Assembly (NCBI GenBank): GCA_934476515.1
Contig: CAKSNZ010000047.1
Coordinates: forward strand, 1-7,323
Direction: 5' to 3'
Source of the DNA: an uncultured Ruminococcus sp.
GTDB taxonomy: Bacteria > Bacillota > Clostridia > Oscillospirales > Acutalibacteraceae
Length of the DNA stretch: 7,323 nucleotides
Of this stretch, positions 1 through 6,570 are shown one piece after another. The notes beneath the pieces are model-generated. The model saw only the letters and a list, made by a program, of their open reading frames with translations, was not told where the DNA came from and ran no database searches. A program made the position numbers and the translations under genes. The first letter of the stretch is position 1. Each line of letters begins with the position of its first letter.

Positions 1-28
1 CCCCACTACAACCACTTTTTTCTTTCAT
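1..28 (-). CDS. N-terminus of an unidentified leftward gene (partial)
   Basis: Only the first nine codons are inside the window, reading MKEKSGCSG on the minus strand before the left edge. The start is convincing: a perfect AGGAGGT Shine-Dalgarno (plus positions 36-42) sits 7 nt before the ATG at 28-26, and a TTGACA promoter lies upstream. Two palindromic operators flank the promoter, so expression is probably controlled by a dimeric repressor. The Gly/Cys-containing start could suggest a metal- or redox-related protein, but nine residues cannot support a function. It is divergent from the XRE regulator at 143-376, a common arrangement for a regulator and its target; that link is inference. 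Confidence 0.7.
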
Positions 29-45
29 ATATTGTACCTCCTACT

Positions 46-61
46 CTACATTAGAATGTAG
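46..61. promoter_or_regulatory. Operator O2: second copy of the palindrome
   Basis: CTACATTAGAATGTAG is the second dyad, the inverted copy of O1, centred 32 bp from it (about three helical turns, so both face the same side of the DNA). It lies just downstream of the predicted leftward start point and upstream of the AGGAGGT. Two in-phase sites suggest cooperative binding by two repressor dimers. Confidence 0.65.
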
Positions 62-71
62 TCTTTACTAT

Positions 72-101
72 AATATACTACATTCTAATGTAGAGTGTCA
101 A
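72..101 (-). promoter_or_regulatory. Sigma-A-type promoter of the leftward gene
   Basis: On the minus strand a perfect -35 TTGACA occupies plus positions 101-96. A -10 TATATT lies at 77-72 after an 18-nt spacer (GTATAT at 78-73 gives 17 nt). The predicted start point near 65 leaves a leader of about 37 nt before the ATG at 28. The whole spacer is filled by the palindrome at 78-93, so a bound repressor would block RNA polymerase. A plus-strand TATAAT also lies at 69-74 and could serve the divergent gene at 143, but its -35 region (CTACAT, 46-51) is weak. Confidence 0.7.
78..93. promoter_or_regulatory. Operator O1: palindrome inside the leftward promoter
   Basis: CTACATTCTAATGTAG is a perfect 7+7 dyad with a 2-nt centre, lying exactly between the -35 and -10 of the leftward promoter. 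With flanks, 77-96 is the exact reverse complement of 43-62. TACA/TGTA half-sites at a promoter resemble operators of BlaI/MecI/CopY winged-helix repressors, although the half-sites here are further apart (6 nt) than the 2 nt typical of the staphylococcal dyads I know. Repression of the leftward gene is the likely role; which protein binds is unknown. Confidence 0.65.
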
Positions 102-142
102 GAGGTTTTTTCTTTGTTATTCTCAATACAGAGGTGTTAATA

Positions 143-376
143 ATGAATAAAAGACCAAATCAAAATGAATCCGGAATTATATTTAAACTTGACAAGGTTA
201 TGAAAGAAAAAGGCTATTCAAAAAACAAACTATGTGTAAACTGCAATTTAAGATTTGAAACTGTACAAGGCTACTATAACGGTAATATTAGCAGAGTTGA
301 CCTTTATGTTCTTGCGTCCATTTGTAAAGAACTACATTGCAATGTTCAAGATATAATCGAATATGTAGGAGATTAA
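143..376 (+). CDS. Small XRE/Cro-family DNA-binding regulator
   Basis: A 77-aa protein that is essentially one Cro/C1-type helix-turn-helix domain of the YozG-like kind (HTH_26 as I know the family). Residues about 15-75 follow the family pattern: KLDKVMKEKGYSKNKL (helix 1 and start of helix 2), LRFETVQGYYNGNIS (recognition helix and turn), LYVLASICKELHCNVQDIIEYV (C-terminal helices, the typical end of this family). It should act in the cytoplasm as a dimeric transcription regulator; the target is unknown. The ATG at 143 is chosen because GAGGTG at 131-136 is spaced 6 nt from it. A GTG at 95 extends the frame by 16 residues, but it lies inside the operator region and has no ribosome binding site. 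It is divergent from the leftward gene, yet the symmetric operators there look more like BlaI-type sites, so it need not be their regulator. Family assignment is good; role is inference. Confidence 0.85.
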   Translation: MNKRPNQNESGIIFKLDKVMKEKGYSKNKLCVNCNLRFETVQGYYNGNISRVDLYVLASICKELHCNVQDIIEYVGD

Positions 377-378
377 TT

Positions 379-398
379 GATACACACAGATACACACA
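379..398 (+). repeat. Tandem 10-bp direct repeat
   Basis: Two exact head-to-tail copies of GATACACACA (379-388 and 389-398), followed by ACACA. They lie just after the stop codon of the XRE gene and about 17 bp upstream of the -35 of the next promoter. Exact repeats one helical turn apart could be an activator or repressor site, or simple slippage; nothing in the sequence decides between these. Confidence 0.5.
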
Positions 399-414
399 AC
401 ACATCTTTTGTCGA

Positions 415-443
415 TTGACTTTATATTGTGAAAATGTTATAGT
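415..443 (+). promoter_or_regulatory. Extended -10 promoter for the zinc-ribbon membrane protein
   Basis: TTGACT (415-420), a 17-nt spacer, then TATAGT (438-443) preceded by the extended -10 TGt (435-437). The predicted start point is near 450, giving a leader of about 18 nt before the ATG at 468, which contains the AGGTGAT ribosome binding site (458-464). The gene is therefore transcribed independently of the XRE gene. Confidence 0.75.
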
Positions 444-467
444 ATTCTAAAGGAAATAGGTGATATT

Positions 468-836
468 ATGAAGAAATGTGAATTTTGTGGCAAAGAAATT
501 TCTTATTTTGATATGTACTGTCAGGATGAATGTCAAGAAAATGCCAACAAATTTTATGATTTAAGAGATAAATACGGCAAACTATTTGCATTTTTAGATG
601 CTATATTTGTATTTTTAATTCCTATCGGAATTATGGCAGGTTCACTTTTTGGTGCTATTGGTGACAGTCTGATAGTTATTGGTTTTGGTGGTTTAGGAAT
701 TATGCTACTGCTACTTCCTTTCCCAACAGAAAGTATGATTAGAAAACATCAAATCAAAAAAGCAATACTTATGTGTAGAATTTTTGCATTGATACTTATT
801 TTAATTGCAATTATAGGCATTTTTGTAATGTTCTAA
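468..836 (+). CDS. Zinc-ribbon protein with three membrane helices (uncharacterised)
   Basis: A 122-aa protein. The N-terminus carries a short zinc-binding knuckle, CEFC (C4, C7) and YCQDEC (C18, C22), in the spacing of minimal zinc ribbons. A charged linker (about 24-38) follows, then hydrophobic segments at about 39-60, 64-85 and 101-121. The conserved-looking LLPFPTESMI lies between helices two and three. The zinc ribbon is probably cytoplasmic and the protein sits in the cell membrane. I recall similar small zinc-ribbon membrane proteins in gut clostridia, always annotated as hypothetical; the function is unknown. The start is supported by AGGTGAT at 458-464. It is followed after 72 bp by the DUF378 gene, which may be on the same transcript because no terminator lies between them. 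Confidence 0.85.
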   Translation: MKKCEFCGKEISYFDMYCQDECQENANKFYDLRDKYGKLFAFLDAIFVFLIPIGIMAGSLFGAIGDSLIVIGFGGLGIMLLLLPFPTESMIRKHQIKKAILMCRIFALILILIAIIGIFVMF

Positions 837-908
837 AAATCAATAAAACTGAATATTTCTTATTTTTAGGTCAAAACTAATTTTGAAATCATTTATGGAG
901 GTATATAT

Positions 909-1133
909 ATGATTGATAAAATAGCTTTGACCCTTTTAATTATTGGTGGTATTAACTGGGGTCTTGTGGGCATTTTTAAATTTGACCTTGTGGCATTTTT
1001 GTGTGGTGGTCAGGCCGGTGTTATCAGTAGAATTATTTACATCATTATTTGTCTATGTGCAATTTGGTGCATTACCTTGCTTTTCAAAGATACCACTAAC
1101 GCAAATTCCATTACCGATAACAGTACAAAATAA
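909..1133 (+). CDS. DUF378 family small membrane protein (YuzA-like)
   Basis: A 74-aa membrane protein with two helices. The first (about 4-25) holds the DUF378 signature IGGINWGLVGIFKFDLV. A short loop with GG and the SRIIYIIICLCAIW segment (about 40-59) follow, matching the second half of the family. The Ser/Thr/Asn-rich tail is hydrophilic. DUF378 proteins are common in Bacillota (B. subtilis YuzA is one) and have no established function. The start is strong: GGAGGT at 897-902 with 6 nt to the ATG. It lies downstream of the zinc-ribbon membrane protein and ends 35 bp before an intrinsic terminator, so it is the last gene of its unit. Confidence in the family is high; the role is unknown. 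Confidence 0.93.
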   Translation: MIDKIALTLLIIGGINWGLVGIFKFDLVAFLCGGQAGVISRIIYIIICLCAIWCITLLFKDTTNANSITDNSTK

Positions 1134-1168
1134 ATATTAATACACTAAAATGAATACTAAACTAATAG

Positions 1169-1200
1169 ACGGCTGATACATAAGTACCGGCCGTTTTTGT
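1169..1200 (+). terminator. Intrinsic terminator after the DUF378 gene
   Basis: ACGGCTG (1169-1175) pairs with CGGCCGT (1188-1194) with one T-G pair. After an A/C mismatch, TAC (1177-1179) pairs with GTA (1184-1186) around an ATAA loop. A run of five T follows (1194-1198, then GTT). This is the expected form of a Rho-independent terminator on the plus strand. Confidence 0.85.
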
Positions 1201-1266
1201 TAGCGAATATAACCATTAATCATTGCAGTTTTTGTTAAGAATGATAATATTATTTAATTTTTATTA

Positions 1267-1275
1267 TGATATAAT
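1267..1275 (+). promoter_or_regulatory. Extended -10 promoter of the 1380-2353 operon
   Basis: TGATATAAT is a perfect extended -10 (TG at 1267-1268, TATAAT at 1270-1275). The -35 position (about 1247-1252, AATATTA region) is not consensus, as often tolerated with an extended -10. The predicted start point near 1282 gives a leader of roughly 98 nt before the ATG at 1380, longer than others in this window; I see no recognisable riboswitch in it. Confidence 0.6.
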
Positions 1276-1379
1276 AAGGATGAATAATATACCTATTAAA
1301 TTTAAAACTTTTTGCAACATTTTGTAGATCTGAAAAGTATTATTAACAGAGGGATAAAAAATATTGGTAGGTGAACTGT

Positions 1380-1799
1380 ATGAAGAAAGGTGTAATAATT
1401 ACCGGTTCTATAATTGCAGTAGTAATTATCGGTTTAGTTTGTTTTTATGAAAGTTTCCGACCAGGGGGTTACGGTGAAGAATATCACAAGGTTTGGAAAT
1501 GTGATGACTACAACATTCAAATCGACAGTTATGCAAGGAAGTTTCCTGATAATACTAATCGTGAAAAAATTACTATTGACGGAAAGAAATATCAATTAGA
1601 ATTTTATGGTGGTAGTTTTGCAATCGGCACTCTAAACAACTATAAAGAAGATGGAGAAGAATATTCCAAACTTGATTCTGTAGTTGAGGGTGATAATTAT
1701 GACAAAGGTTTCTTTGACTTTACCCTACATATAAACAAGGTTGTTGACTCTAAATACAATTATCTAAAAGGAAAAACACTTGTGTTTCACAAGGAATAA
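1380..1799 (+). CDS. Membrane-anchored extracytoplasmic protein, unrecognised
   Basis: A 139-aa protein of no family I recognise. A short positive N-terminus (MKKG) precedes one hydrophobic helix (about 5-24), which should act as a signal anchor because no lipobox Cys or clear cleavage site follows. The rest (about 25-139) is polar, with many Tyr, Gly, Asp and Lys and alternating beta-like stretches (YNIQIDSYARKF, EKITIDGKKYQLEFYGG, DFTLHINKVVD), suggesting a small beta-rich domain outside the membrane. The ATG at 1380 is chosen because AGGTGA at 1369-1374 is placed correctly for it; the GTG at 1371 lies inside that site. It is followed after 11 bp by a gene of the same design, so the two are almost certainly one operon. 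A link to envelope sensing is speculation. Confidence 0.8.
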   Translation: MKKGVIITGSIIAVVIIGLVCFYESFRPGGYGEEYHKVWKCDDYNIQIDSYARKFPDNTNREKITIDGKKYQLEFYGGSFAIGTLNNYKEDGEEYSKLDSVVEGDNYDKGFFDFTLHINKVVDSKYNYLKGKTLVFHKE

Positions 1800-1810
1800 A
1801 GGTGATTACT

Positions 1811-2353
1811 ATGACTAATTTTAAAAAACATCACAAAACAACTGTTGCTATTATTGTAACTATCCTTGTTGCTATCATTTGTACTCTAGCTTATTTATTT
1901 CTTAACCTTATTGATTTTCACTTTTATTTTGGTTGGAAAGATGTGAAATTAAGCAATACAATTTCCATAAAAGTACCTAATGATTGGAATGAAAGTAAGG
2001 AAAATGGATTGATTTATTTTTCTAAAGATACTTCTAATGATAAGAACAAGATAATACTTTTCCAAAGTAAAGCTGAAGATATGTATGACTTTGGTGAACC
2101 ATTAAACAATGATGCAAAAGCTGAAAAGAATATTATCAGCCATAACTTTAAGAGTATGATAAAAGTTAACGGTGAAGTAAATTCATTAAGTACAGTACAA
2201 GGTGATGCAGTAATTTTTGCTGATAATGTTACATATAAAGCAAACTATGTTTCTTTTAATAATAATGATGAAGAAATAACATTCTACAGTTGGAATGATA
2301 ATCTTGATACTGACACATTAGAAAAAATTGCTGATTCTGTATCATACAATTAA
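1811..2353 (+). CDS. Membrane-anchored protein with PsbP-like extracytoplasmic domain (tentative)
   Basis: A 180-aa protein. Positive N-terminus (KKHHK), one membrane helix at about 11-34, then a domain of about 140 residues facing outside. The pattern of that domain, LSNTISIKVPNDWNESKENG near its start, central strands, and a closing DTDTLEKIADSVSYN, resembles PsbP/MOG1-like small folds found in Bacillota lipoproteins (an i-x-vP-x-W segment and a final LxxIxxS helix). This fold guess rests on pattern only. GGTGAT at 1801-1806 fits the ATG at 1811; a GTG at 1802 overlaps the site and is rejected. It is second gene of the operon starting at 1380 and ends just before a strong hairpin terminator. 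No catalytic motif is visible. Confidence 0.82.
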   Translation: MTNFKKHHKTTVAIIVTILVAIICTLAYLFLNLIDFHFYFGWKDVKLSNTISIKVPNDWNESKENGLIYFSKDTSNDKNKIILFQSKAEDMYDFGEPLNNDAKAEKNIISHNFKSMIKVNGEVNSLSTVQGDAVIFADNVTYKANYVSFNNNDEEITFYSWNDNLDTDTLEKIADSVSYN

Positions 2354-2366
2354 ATTTATATAAGCA

Positions 2367-2404
2367 AAACCACCCCTAAAAGCATTTGCCTTTAGGGGTG
2401 GTTT
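2367..2404. terminator. Bidirectional terminator between convergent genes
   Basis: AAACCACCCCTAAA (2367-2380) pairs perfectly with TTTAGGGGTGGTTT (2391-2404). A mismatch and two more G-C pairs lie inside, around an ATTT loop. The stem carries T-rich ends on both strands (TTTAATAAG rightward, TTTTGCTTATA leftward). It lies 13 bp after the stop of the rightward gene and 35 bp after the stop of the leftward synthase, so it can end both transcripts. Confidence 0.9.
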
Positions 2405-2439
2405 AATAAGTAAAATTAAATTTTAAAGTAAATAATAAA

Positions 2440-4017
2440 CTATATTAACGGTGCAACAAACTTAATTACTTTACCGATTAGTTTAATGTACCATTTATCA
2501 TTCTTAATACTTTCATATGTAACTTGCTGGCACTTAGCAAGTGTATCCTTATAGTCACTTTTTATATCATCAATACACCTTGTACCATACATATATGTTG
2601 CACATTCAAAATGATGGTACAGACTTCTGTAGTCCATATTAATTGAACCCACAACTGACTTAACATCATCACTTACAAATACTTTTGCATGGACAAATCC
2701 GGGAGTATATTCATACACCTTTACACCTGCATCAAGCAAATTCTTGTAGTGAGTTTTTGCAAGTGCTTGTGCAACAAAGCTGTCTGAAATATGAGGCAAA
2801 ATAATTCTAACATCAACACCTCTCTCAGCTGAAAATGTCAATGAATTTTCCAGTTCACCATCCATAATCATATATGGTGTCATAATATAAACATAGTCCT
2901 TTGCACGATTAAGAATATCCATATATACAGATTTACCAACATCATATTCATCAAGTGGACAATCGCCAAATGGCATTACAAAACCATTGCTAAAGTAACC
3001 ACCGGCAGAAAGACTATACCCTACATTTAGGTACTTTGAAAAGTCACAATGTCTTTCATTTACACTCCACATTTGTAGGAACATTAGTGTAAAGCTATCT
3101 ACTGCATCACCCTTTAGCATAACACCAACATCCTTAAAATGACCATACTTATGGGTATAGTTAATGTACTCATCAGCCATATTAATTCCACCGTTATAGG
3201 CAGTCTTACCGTCAATAACCATAATCTTTCTATGGTCTCTGTAATTATAATGTGTTGAGATAAACGGTGATACAGGTGAGAACACCTTGCAATGAATTCC
3301 AAGTTTCTCTAAGCTACTAGGGTAAGTTCTTGGTAGTAATGCAAATTCACAAGTACCATCATACATTACCCTAACATCAACACCTTCATTTGCCTTTTTA
3401 ATCAGTACTTCCAAAATATTATCCCACATATATCCATCATCAACAATGAAGTACTCCATAAAGATAAAGTCTTTTGCTTTATCAAGTTCAACAAGCATTG
3501 ACTGAAACATCTTTTCACCTATTGGATAATAGGTAACATCAGTATTTTCATACAACGGAAATCTTCCTGATTTGTTTAAATAATAATTCAAATCAGCTAC
3601 ATCGGGACAAATTTCTTCTGCTTTATCAATAACAGATTTATCCTGTGTGATTTTATCTTTAGTATTTTTTAGGATATGAGTAACTTTTTTCTTCAGAACT
3701 CTGTGGCCTATATCAACAGTAGTATAGATGTATAGCAATGCTCCGAATATAGGCAGAAAGGCCATTATAGTCAGCCAAGTAATTTTGCTTGATGCATCAT
3801 GGTCACTATTCACAATCACTGTAATCATAAATATGTAAAATACTGCTGAGATTATGTAGTAATGTGGTGCTAACTGACTAAACTTTAAGAATAGACCAAG
3901 TAAAACTAATATTTGCAAAGCAAGAAGAACCAGCACAATTCCAAATCGGCTGAAAACCATTGAGATTATACCCTTTTTAAATGCTATCCTCTTTTTGTCT
4001 TGTTCCTTGTTTTTCAT
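2440..4017 (-). CDS. cls: Cardiolipin synthase (phospholipase D superfamily)
   Basis: A complete 525-aa membrane enzyme that joins two phosphatidylglycerol molecules into cardiolipin, releasing glycerol. Three hydrophobic segments near the N-terminus (about 22-47, 52-71, 79-101) include the PLDc_N motif KITWLTIMAFLPIFGALLY, typical of bacterial Cls. Two phospholipase D catalytic motifs follow: H262-x-K264-x4-D269 (HRKIMVIDG, then NGGIN) and H443-x-K445-x4-D450 (HAKVFVSD, then GSIN). Both are intact, and the length matches the roughly 480-530 aa of the family. The ATG at 4017 has GGGAGGT (4028-4022) 4 nt upstream. It stands alone on the minus strand with its own promoter and terminator. Cls and related PLD enzymes can differ in head-group use, so the exact substrate is by family inference. 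No oddities seen. Confidence 0.95.
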   Translation of the reverse strand: MKNKEQDKKRIAFKKGIISMVFSRFGIVLVLLALQILVLLGLFLKFSQLAPHYYIISAVFYIFMITVIVNSDHDASSKITWLTIMAFLPIFGALLYIYTTVDIGHRVLKKKVTHILKNTKDKITQDKSVIDKAEEICPDVADLNYYLNKSGRFPLYENTDVTYYPIGEKMFQSMLVELDKAKDFIFMEYFIVDDGYMWDNILEVLIKKANEGVDVRVMYDGTCEFALLPRTYPSSLEKLGIHCKVFSPVSPFISTHYNYRDHRKIMVIDGKTAYNGGINMADEYINYTHKYGHFKDVGVMLKGDAVDSFTLMFLQMWSVNERHCDFSKYLNVGYSLSAGGYFSNGFVMPFGDCPLDEYDVGKSVYMDILNRAKDYVYIMTPYMIMDGELENSLTFSAERGVDVRIILPHISDSFVAQALAKTHYKNLLDAGVKVYEYTPGFVHAKVFVSDDVKSVVGSINMDYRSLYHHFECATYMYGTRCIDDIKSDYKDTLAKCQQVTYESIKNDKWYIKLIGKVIKFVAPLI

Positions 4018-4061
4018 AATTACCTCCCATAATTAAAATTTATTTACCACTCCTCATTTAT

Positions 4062-4089
4062 ATTTTAACATTAAAAGAAAATTATGCAA
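4062..4089 (-). promoter_or_regulatory. Promoter of the cardiolipin synthase gene
   Basis: On the minus strand, -35 TTGCAT lies at 4089-4084. After a 16-nt spacer comes TAAAAT (4067-4062), preceded by TGT, an extended -10. The predicted start near 4055 gives a leader of about 38 nt carrying the GGGAGGT site. The divergent glycosyltransferase promoter has the same TGTTAAAAT -10. Confidence 0.6.
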
Positions 4090-4180
4090 TACTAAAAATA
4101 ATATTTATGAAAATAAGAAGAAATTTGTTAAATAATACGGAAAATATTATCAACCAAAATCATAATCATTTATACAATTC

Positions 4181-4209
4181 TTGAATTAATATGATAATGA
4201 TGTTAAAAT
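4181..4209 (+). promoter_or_regulatory. Promoter of the glycosyltransferase gene
   Basis: TTGAAT (4181-4186), a 17-nt spacer, then TAAAAT (4204-4209) with an extended TGt (4201-4203). The start point falls near 4216, so the transcript begins about where an in-frame TTG (4218) lies. This supports the downstream ATG at 4239 as the true start of the gene. Confidence 0.7.
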
Positions 4210-4238
4210 GGTTGTAGTTGCAAGAAAGGAAAAATATA

Positions 4239-5603
4239 ATGAAAAATCTCAAAAATCAAAGCAACAAGTTGCCATACATAATTTTCGGAATATTGTCTTT
4301 ATTTTCTGTAAGCCTTATTTTTAACAATAATCTATGGTTTGATGAATCATATACCCTATCATTAATTCAGCATGATTTTCCAAAAATTATTGAAATACTG
4401 AAAACCGATATGCACCCACCACTATACTTTTTGTCATTAAAAGTATTTTGTATGATTTTCGGTTACTCAATACATATCACAAAAGTCTTTTCTGTACTGG
4501 GCTATATTGCAACACTTTCACTTGGCTTAACAATAGTGAAAAAGCATTTTGACAACACAACATCAATAATCTATATGCTTACTGTGGGTGCAGTTCCTAT
4601 GTCACTGTACTTCAGTGTTCAGCAAAGGTCATATCAATGGTGTATATTTTTCGTTACACTTTCATTTATAGAGGCTTTACTATTTATTGAAAATCACAAA
4701 ATACACCATTGTGTTATATTTGTTATAGCCTCTTTATTTTCAGCATACAACCACCTCTATGCACTACTTGCAGTGGGAATAATTTTTGCATTCGTTAATA
4801 TTTACATTATTTTAAAAGACAGAAAACTATTAAAAGCAATTATAATCTCAGATATTGCAATGGTAGCAGGATATTCTCCATGGATTATACCACTATTAAA
4901 TCAAACCAAATCAGCAGCAGGAAACTTCTGGCTAAAAGGTGTAGAGCCACTTTCACTAATAGTTTTTGCATCAGGAATTATTGTTTCAGCACTAATATTA
5001 GCAAAGAAAGATAATCGCAAATTACCTATAATATTTGCAATAATCAGCATATTAAGTGTTCAGATAATCGGACTTTTTGTAACTATCTTTATTCGACCAT
5101 TTTACATAGCAAGATATTGCAATGAAGTATTAGGAATTTTTGCTTTGTTAGTTGCTTTTGGCACAAAAAATATTAAAGTAAAAGCCAAAAAGGTTATTTG
5201 CATATGCCTTTCTATTCTCAGCATAGGTTGTGTTGTTGTAACAGGGATATTTGAATACAACCCATCAATGAAGAACTTTTTCAACCGTTTTGACAAAGTC
5301 ACTTCTTCTTCCGATACATTTATTTATTCAGACAGTGCCTTTGGAATTATGTCATACTATTACCCTAAGAATACTCACATTTGTACCTACTATGAGTCAT
5401 GGTTTTCTGCTTTTGATAATGTTCAGTACATTAATAAAAAGAAGATTAAGTCTAAGATAAATTCAAGTGATACAGTTTGGTTTGTGAAAAATACATTAAC
5501 AAAAACCCCTATGTACCTGAAAGAAAATTATAAACTAAAATCAGTCGATTCATTTAAATGTGACTTCAATACCTTTCAGGTTTATTCAGTTCAGAAGAAA
5601 TAG
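4239..5603 (+). CDS. GT-C-fold membrane glycosyltransferase (GT39/PMT-like)
   Basis: A 454-aa polytopic membrane protein. After the first helix (about 11-29) comes NNLWFDESYTLSL (30-42), whose D35-E36 pair matches the conserved acidic motif in the first outside loop of GT-C enzymes. DMHPPLYFLSLKVF (57-70) follows, the second hallmark of the PMT/ArnT-like superfamily. QQRSYQW (128-134) and RPFYIARY (286-293) are further family-like positions. About 8-10 helices run to residue 337, then a soluble C-terminal domain of about 115 residues ends the protein. Members move a sugar from a polyprenyl-phosphate carrier to an acceptor outside the membrane; donor and acceptor here are unknown. The ATG at 4239 has AAGGA (4226-4230) 8 nt before it. 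A TTG at 4218 would add seven residues, but it lies at the predicted transcript start. Probably first gene of a unit with the next two. Confidence 0.88.
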   Translation: MKNLKNQSNKLPYIIFGILSLFSVSLIFNNNLWFDESYTLSLIQHDFPKIIEILKTDMHPPLYFLSLKVFCMIFGYSIHITKVFSVLGYIATLSLGLTIVKKHFDNTTSIIYMLTVGAVPMSLYFSVQQRSYQWCIFFVTLSFIEALLFIENHKIHHCVIFVIASLFSAYNHLYALLAVGIIFAFVNIYIILKDRKLLKAIIISDIAMVAGYSPWIIPLLNQTKSAAGNFWLKGVEPLSLIVFASGIIVSALILAKKDNRKLPIIFAIISILSVQIIGLFVTIFIRPFYIARYCNEVLGIFALLVAFGTKNIKVKAKKVICICLSILSIGCVVVTGIFEYNPSMKNFFNRFDKVTSSSDTFIYSDSAFGIMSYYYPKNTHICTYYESWFSAFDNVQYINKKKIKSKINSSDTVWFVKNTLTKTPMYLKENYKLKSVDSFKCDFNTFQVYSVQKK

Positions 5604-5660
5604 GGTTTCAAATTATTTATATTAACAACAAAATCAAATTTACACTAAAAAGAGGTAATT

Positions 5661-5957
5661 ATGCAAGTTAATTTAGTATTCGATTATTATACAGATGTTA
5701 TCAATGTTCCTGATGAAATAGGAACTCAAATCAAAAAATATCAAAAGAAATGTGACAAGTGGTTATATAATAAGGATAATAACCATCAGTATTGGGAAAA
5801 AGATGAATACGGTAAAAAGCTCGGTGTCGGCATTTGTAGTGATGCTTTTGTTTATTGGTTAAATAGTTTTGTTCTAAATGATAGTGAACAAAAAGCAGTT
5901 GTACTTAAAAGAAATCTGCAAGAATATGATTCCTCCTTACCTACAATATTTTATTAA
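5661..5957 (+). CDS. Small soluble protein of unknown function
   Basis: A 98-aa protein with no signal peptide or membrane helix, so probably cytoplasmic. It is rich in Tyr, Trp, Asn and charged residues: NLVFDYYTDVINVPDEI at the start, DKWLYNKDNNHQYW in the middle, FVYWLNSFVL and a closing YDSSLPTIFY. I recall similar uncharacterised proteins of about 100 residues in clostridia with the same FDYxTDVINxP start and YDSSLPTxF end, but no known function. The size and aromatic content also fit small immunity-type proteins, but no toxin partner is present and I do not claim that. GAGGT (5652-5656) is 4 nt before the ATG. The 57-bp gap after the glycosyltransferase and 39-bp gap to the lipoprotein, with no terminator, suggest one transcript. 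Confidence 0.82.
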   Translation: MQVNLVFDYYTDVINVPDEIGTQIKKYQKKCDKWLYNKDNNHQYWEKDEYGKKLGVGICSDAFVYWLNSFVLNDSEQKAVVLKRNLQEYDSSLPTIFY

Positions 5958-5996
5958 GTTGCTGACTGTTATCTATTATTTTAAGGAGAATTATAA

Positions 5997-6533
5997 ATGA
6001 AAAGACTATTATGTATTGTTATTTCCCTATTGTTTGTCACTTTTTCTTTAACCGGATGTAATATTCTTGGTGGTGACCTAAAGGCTTTGCCATATTCTTT
6101 CTTTGCGTCATCAGAAAAAATTGCTACTGACACAATGAAAAAGGTAGTTAAAGCCTTTGATAACAGAGATAAAGAAATGGTAAAATCACTTTTCGCTAAA
6201 GAAGTATTGAAAAAGTACAAAAACTTTGATAAAGACTTAGATAAGGCTTTTAAGTACTATACAATAAAATCTGAAAAAGTTGATTATGATTGGTCAGGTG
6301 ATAGTGATAGTACTGATGAAAATGGTACAATTGCATATACTGATTGTCTAGCCACTTTAAAAGATAAAAATGATACATTTACTTTTGGTGTTAATGTTTG
6401 CTACCAAGATGACACTAATGAGTTGAATGAGGGTGTATGGTGTATTTATCTACAAAATAAAAAGTTAGAACCGACAAAAGATTCTGAAATTGATGATTCT
6501 GAACCGAATTATGGTATCTATTTAAATAGATAA
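5997..6533 (+). CDS. Secreted lipoprotein, DUF5104-like
   Basis: A 178-aa protein with a classic lipoprotein signal: MKR, a hydrophobic stretch (4-17), then the lipobox L18-T19-G20-C21. Cleavage before C21 and lipid attachment should anchor it to the outer face of the cell membrane. The mature part has a helical segment (about 38-90) with VVKAFDNRDKEMVKSLF, the repeating pattern of NTF2/DUF5104-type lipoproteins, in which a KxxDxxxLxxLF helix is followed by a beta sheet. YDWSGDSDSTDENGTIAYTDCLATL and TFTFGVNVCYQDDTNELNEGVWCIYL appear to be those strands. DUF5104 is my best match by pattern, moderate confidence; its function is unknown. AAGGAG (5983-5988) lies 8 nt before the ATG. It is the last gene before the repeat region; no clear terminator follows, but the palindrome at 6574-6592 could mark the mRNA end. 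Confidence 0.85.
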   Translation: MKRLLCIVISLLFVTFSLTGCNILGGDLKALPYSFFASSEKIATDTMKKVVKAFDNRDKEMVKSLFAKEVLKKYKNFDKDLDKAFKYYTIKSEKVDYDWSGDSDSTDENGTIAYTDCLATLKDKNDTFTFGVNVCYQDDTNELNEGVWCIYLQNKKLEPTKDSEIDDSEPNYGIYLNR

Positions 6534-6570
6534 ATCAAATTAATTATAGCAATACTAAGGCTAACAGGTG

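Noticed and set aside
95..142. Upstream GTG start adding 16 residues to the XRE regulator
   Set aside because: It has no ribosome binding site, lies in the operator/promoter DNA, and the added residues are outside the HTH domain; ATG 143 has a well-placed GAGGTG.
943..1140. 65-codon open frame overlapping the DUF378 gene in another frame
   Set aside because: It is a shadow of a gene with a recognisable family and strong ribosome binding site; it has neither of its own.
1282..1379. Possible riboswitch in the ~98-nt leader of the 1380 gene
   Set aside because: I see no conserved aptamer motif or alternative terminator hairpin in the leader.
3114..3302. Short minus-strand frame inside the cardiolipin synthase gene
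   Set aside because: It overlaps the HKD region in an alternative frame, with no homology signal.
5102..5302. Minus-strand frame inside the glycosyltransferase gene
   Set aside because: It is antisense to a well-supported membrane enzyme and has no family pattern.
5981..6220. Minus-strand frame opposite the lipoprotein start
   Set aside because: It is antisense to the lipobox signal peptide region, with low-complexity translation and no support.
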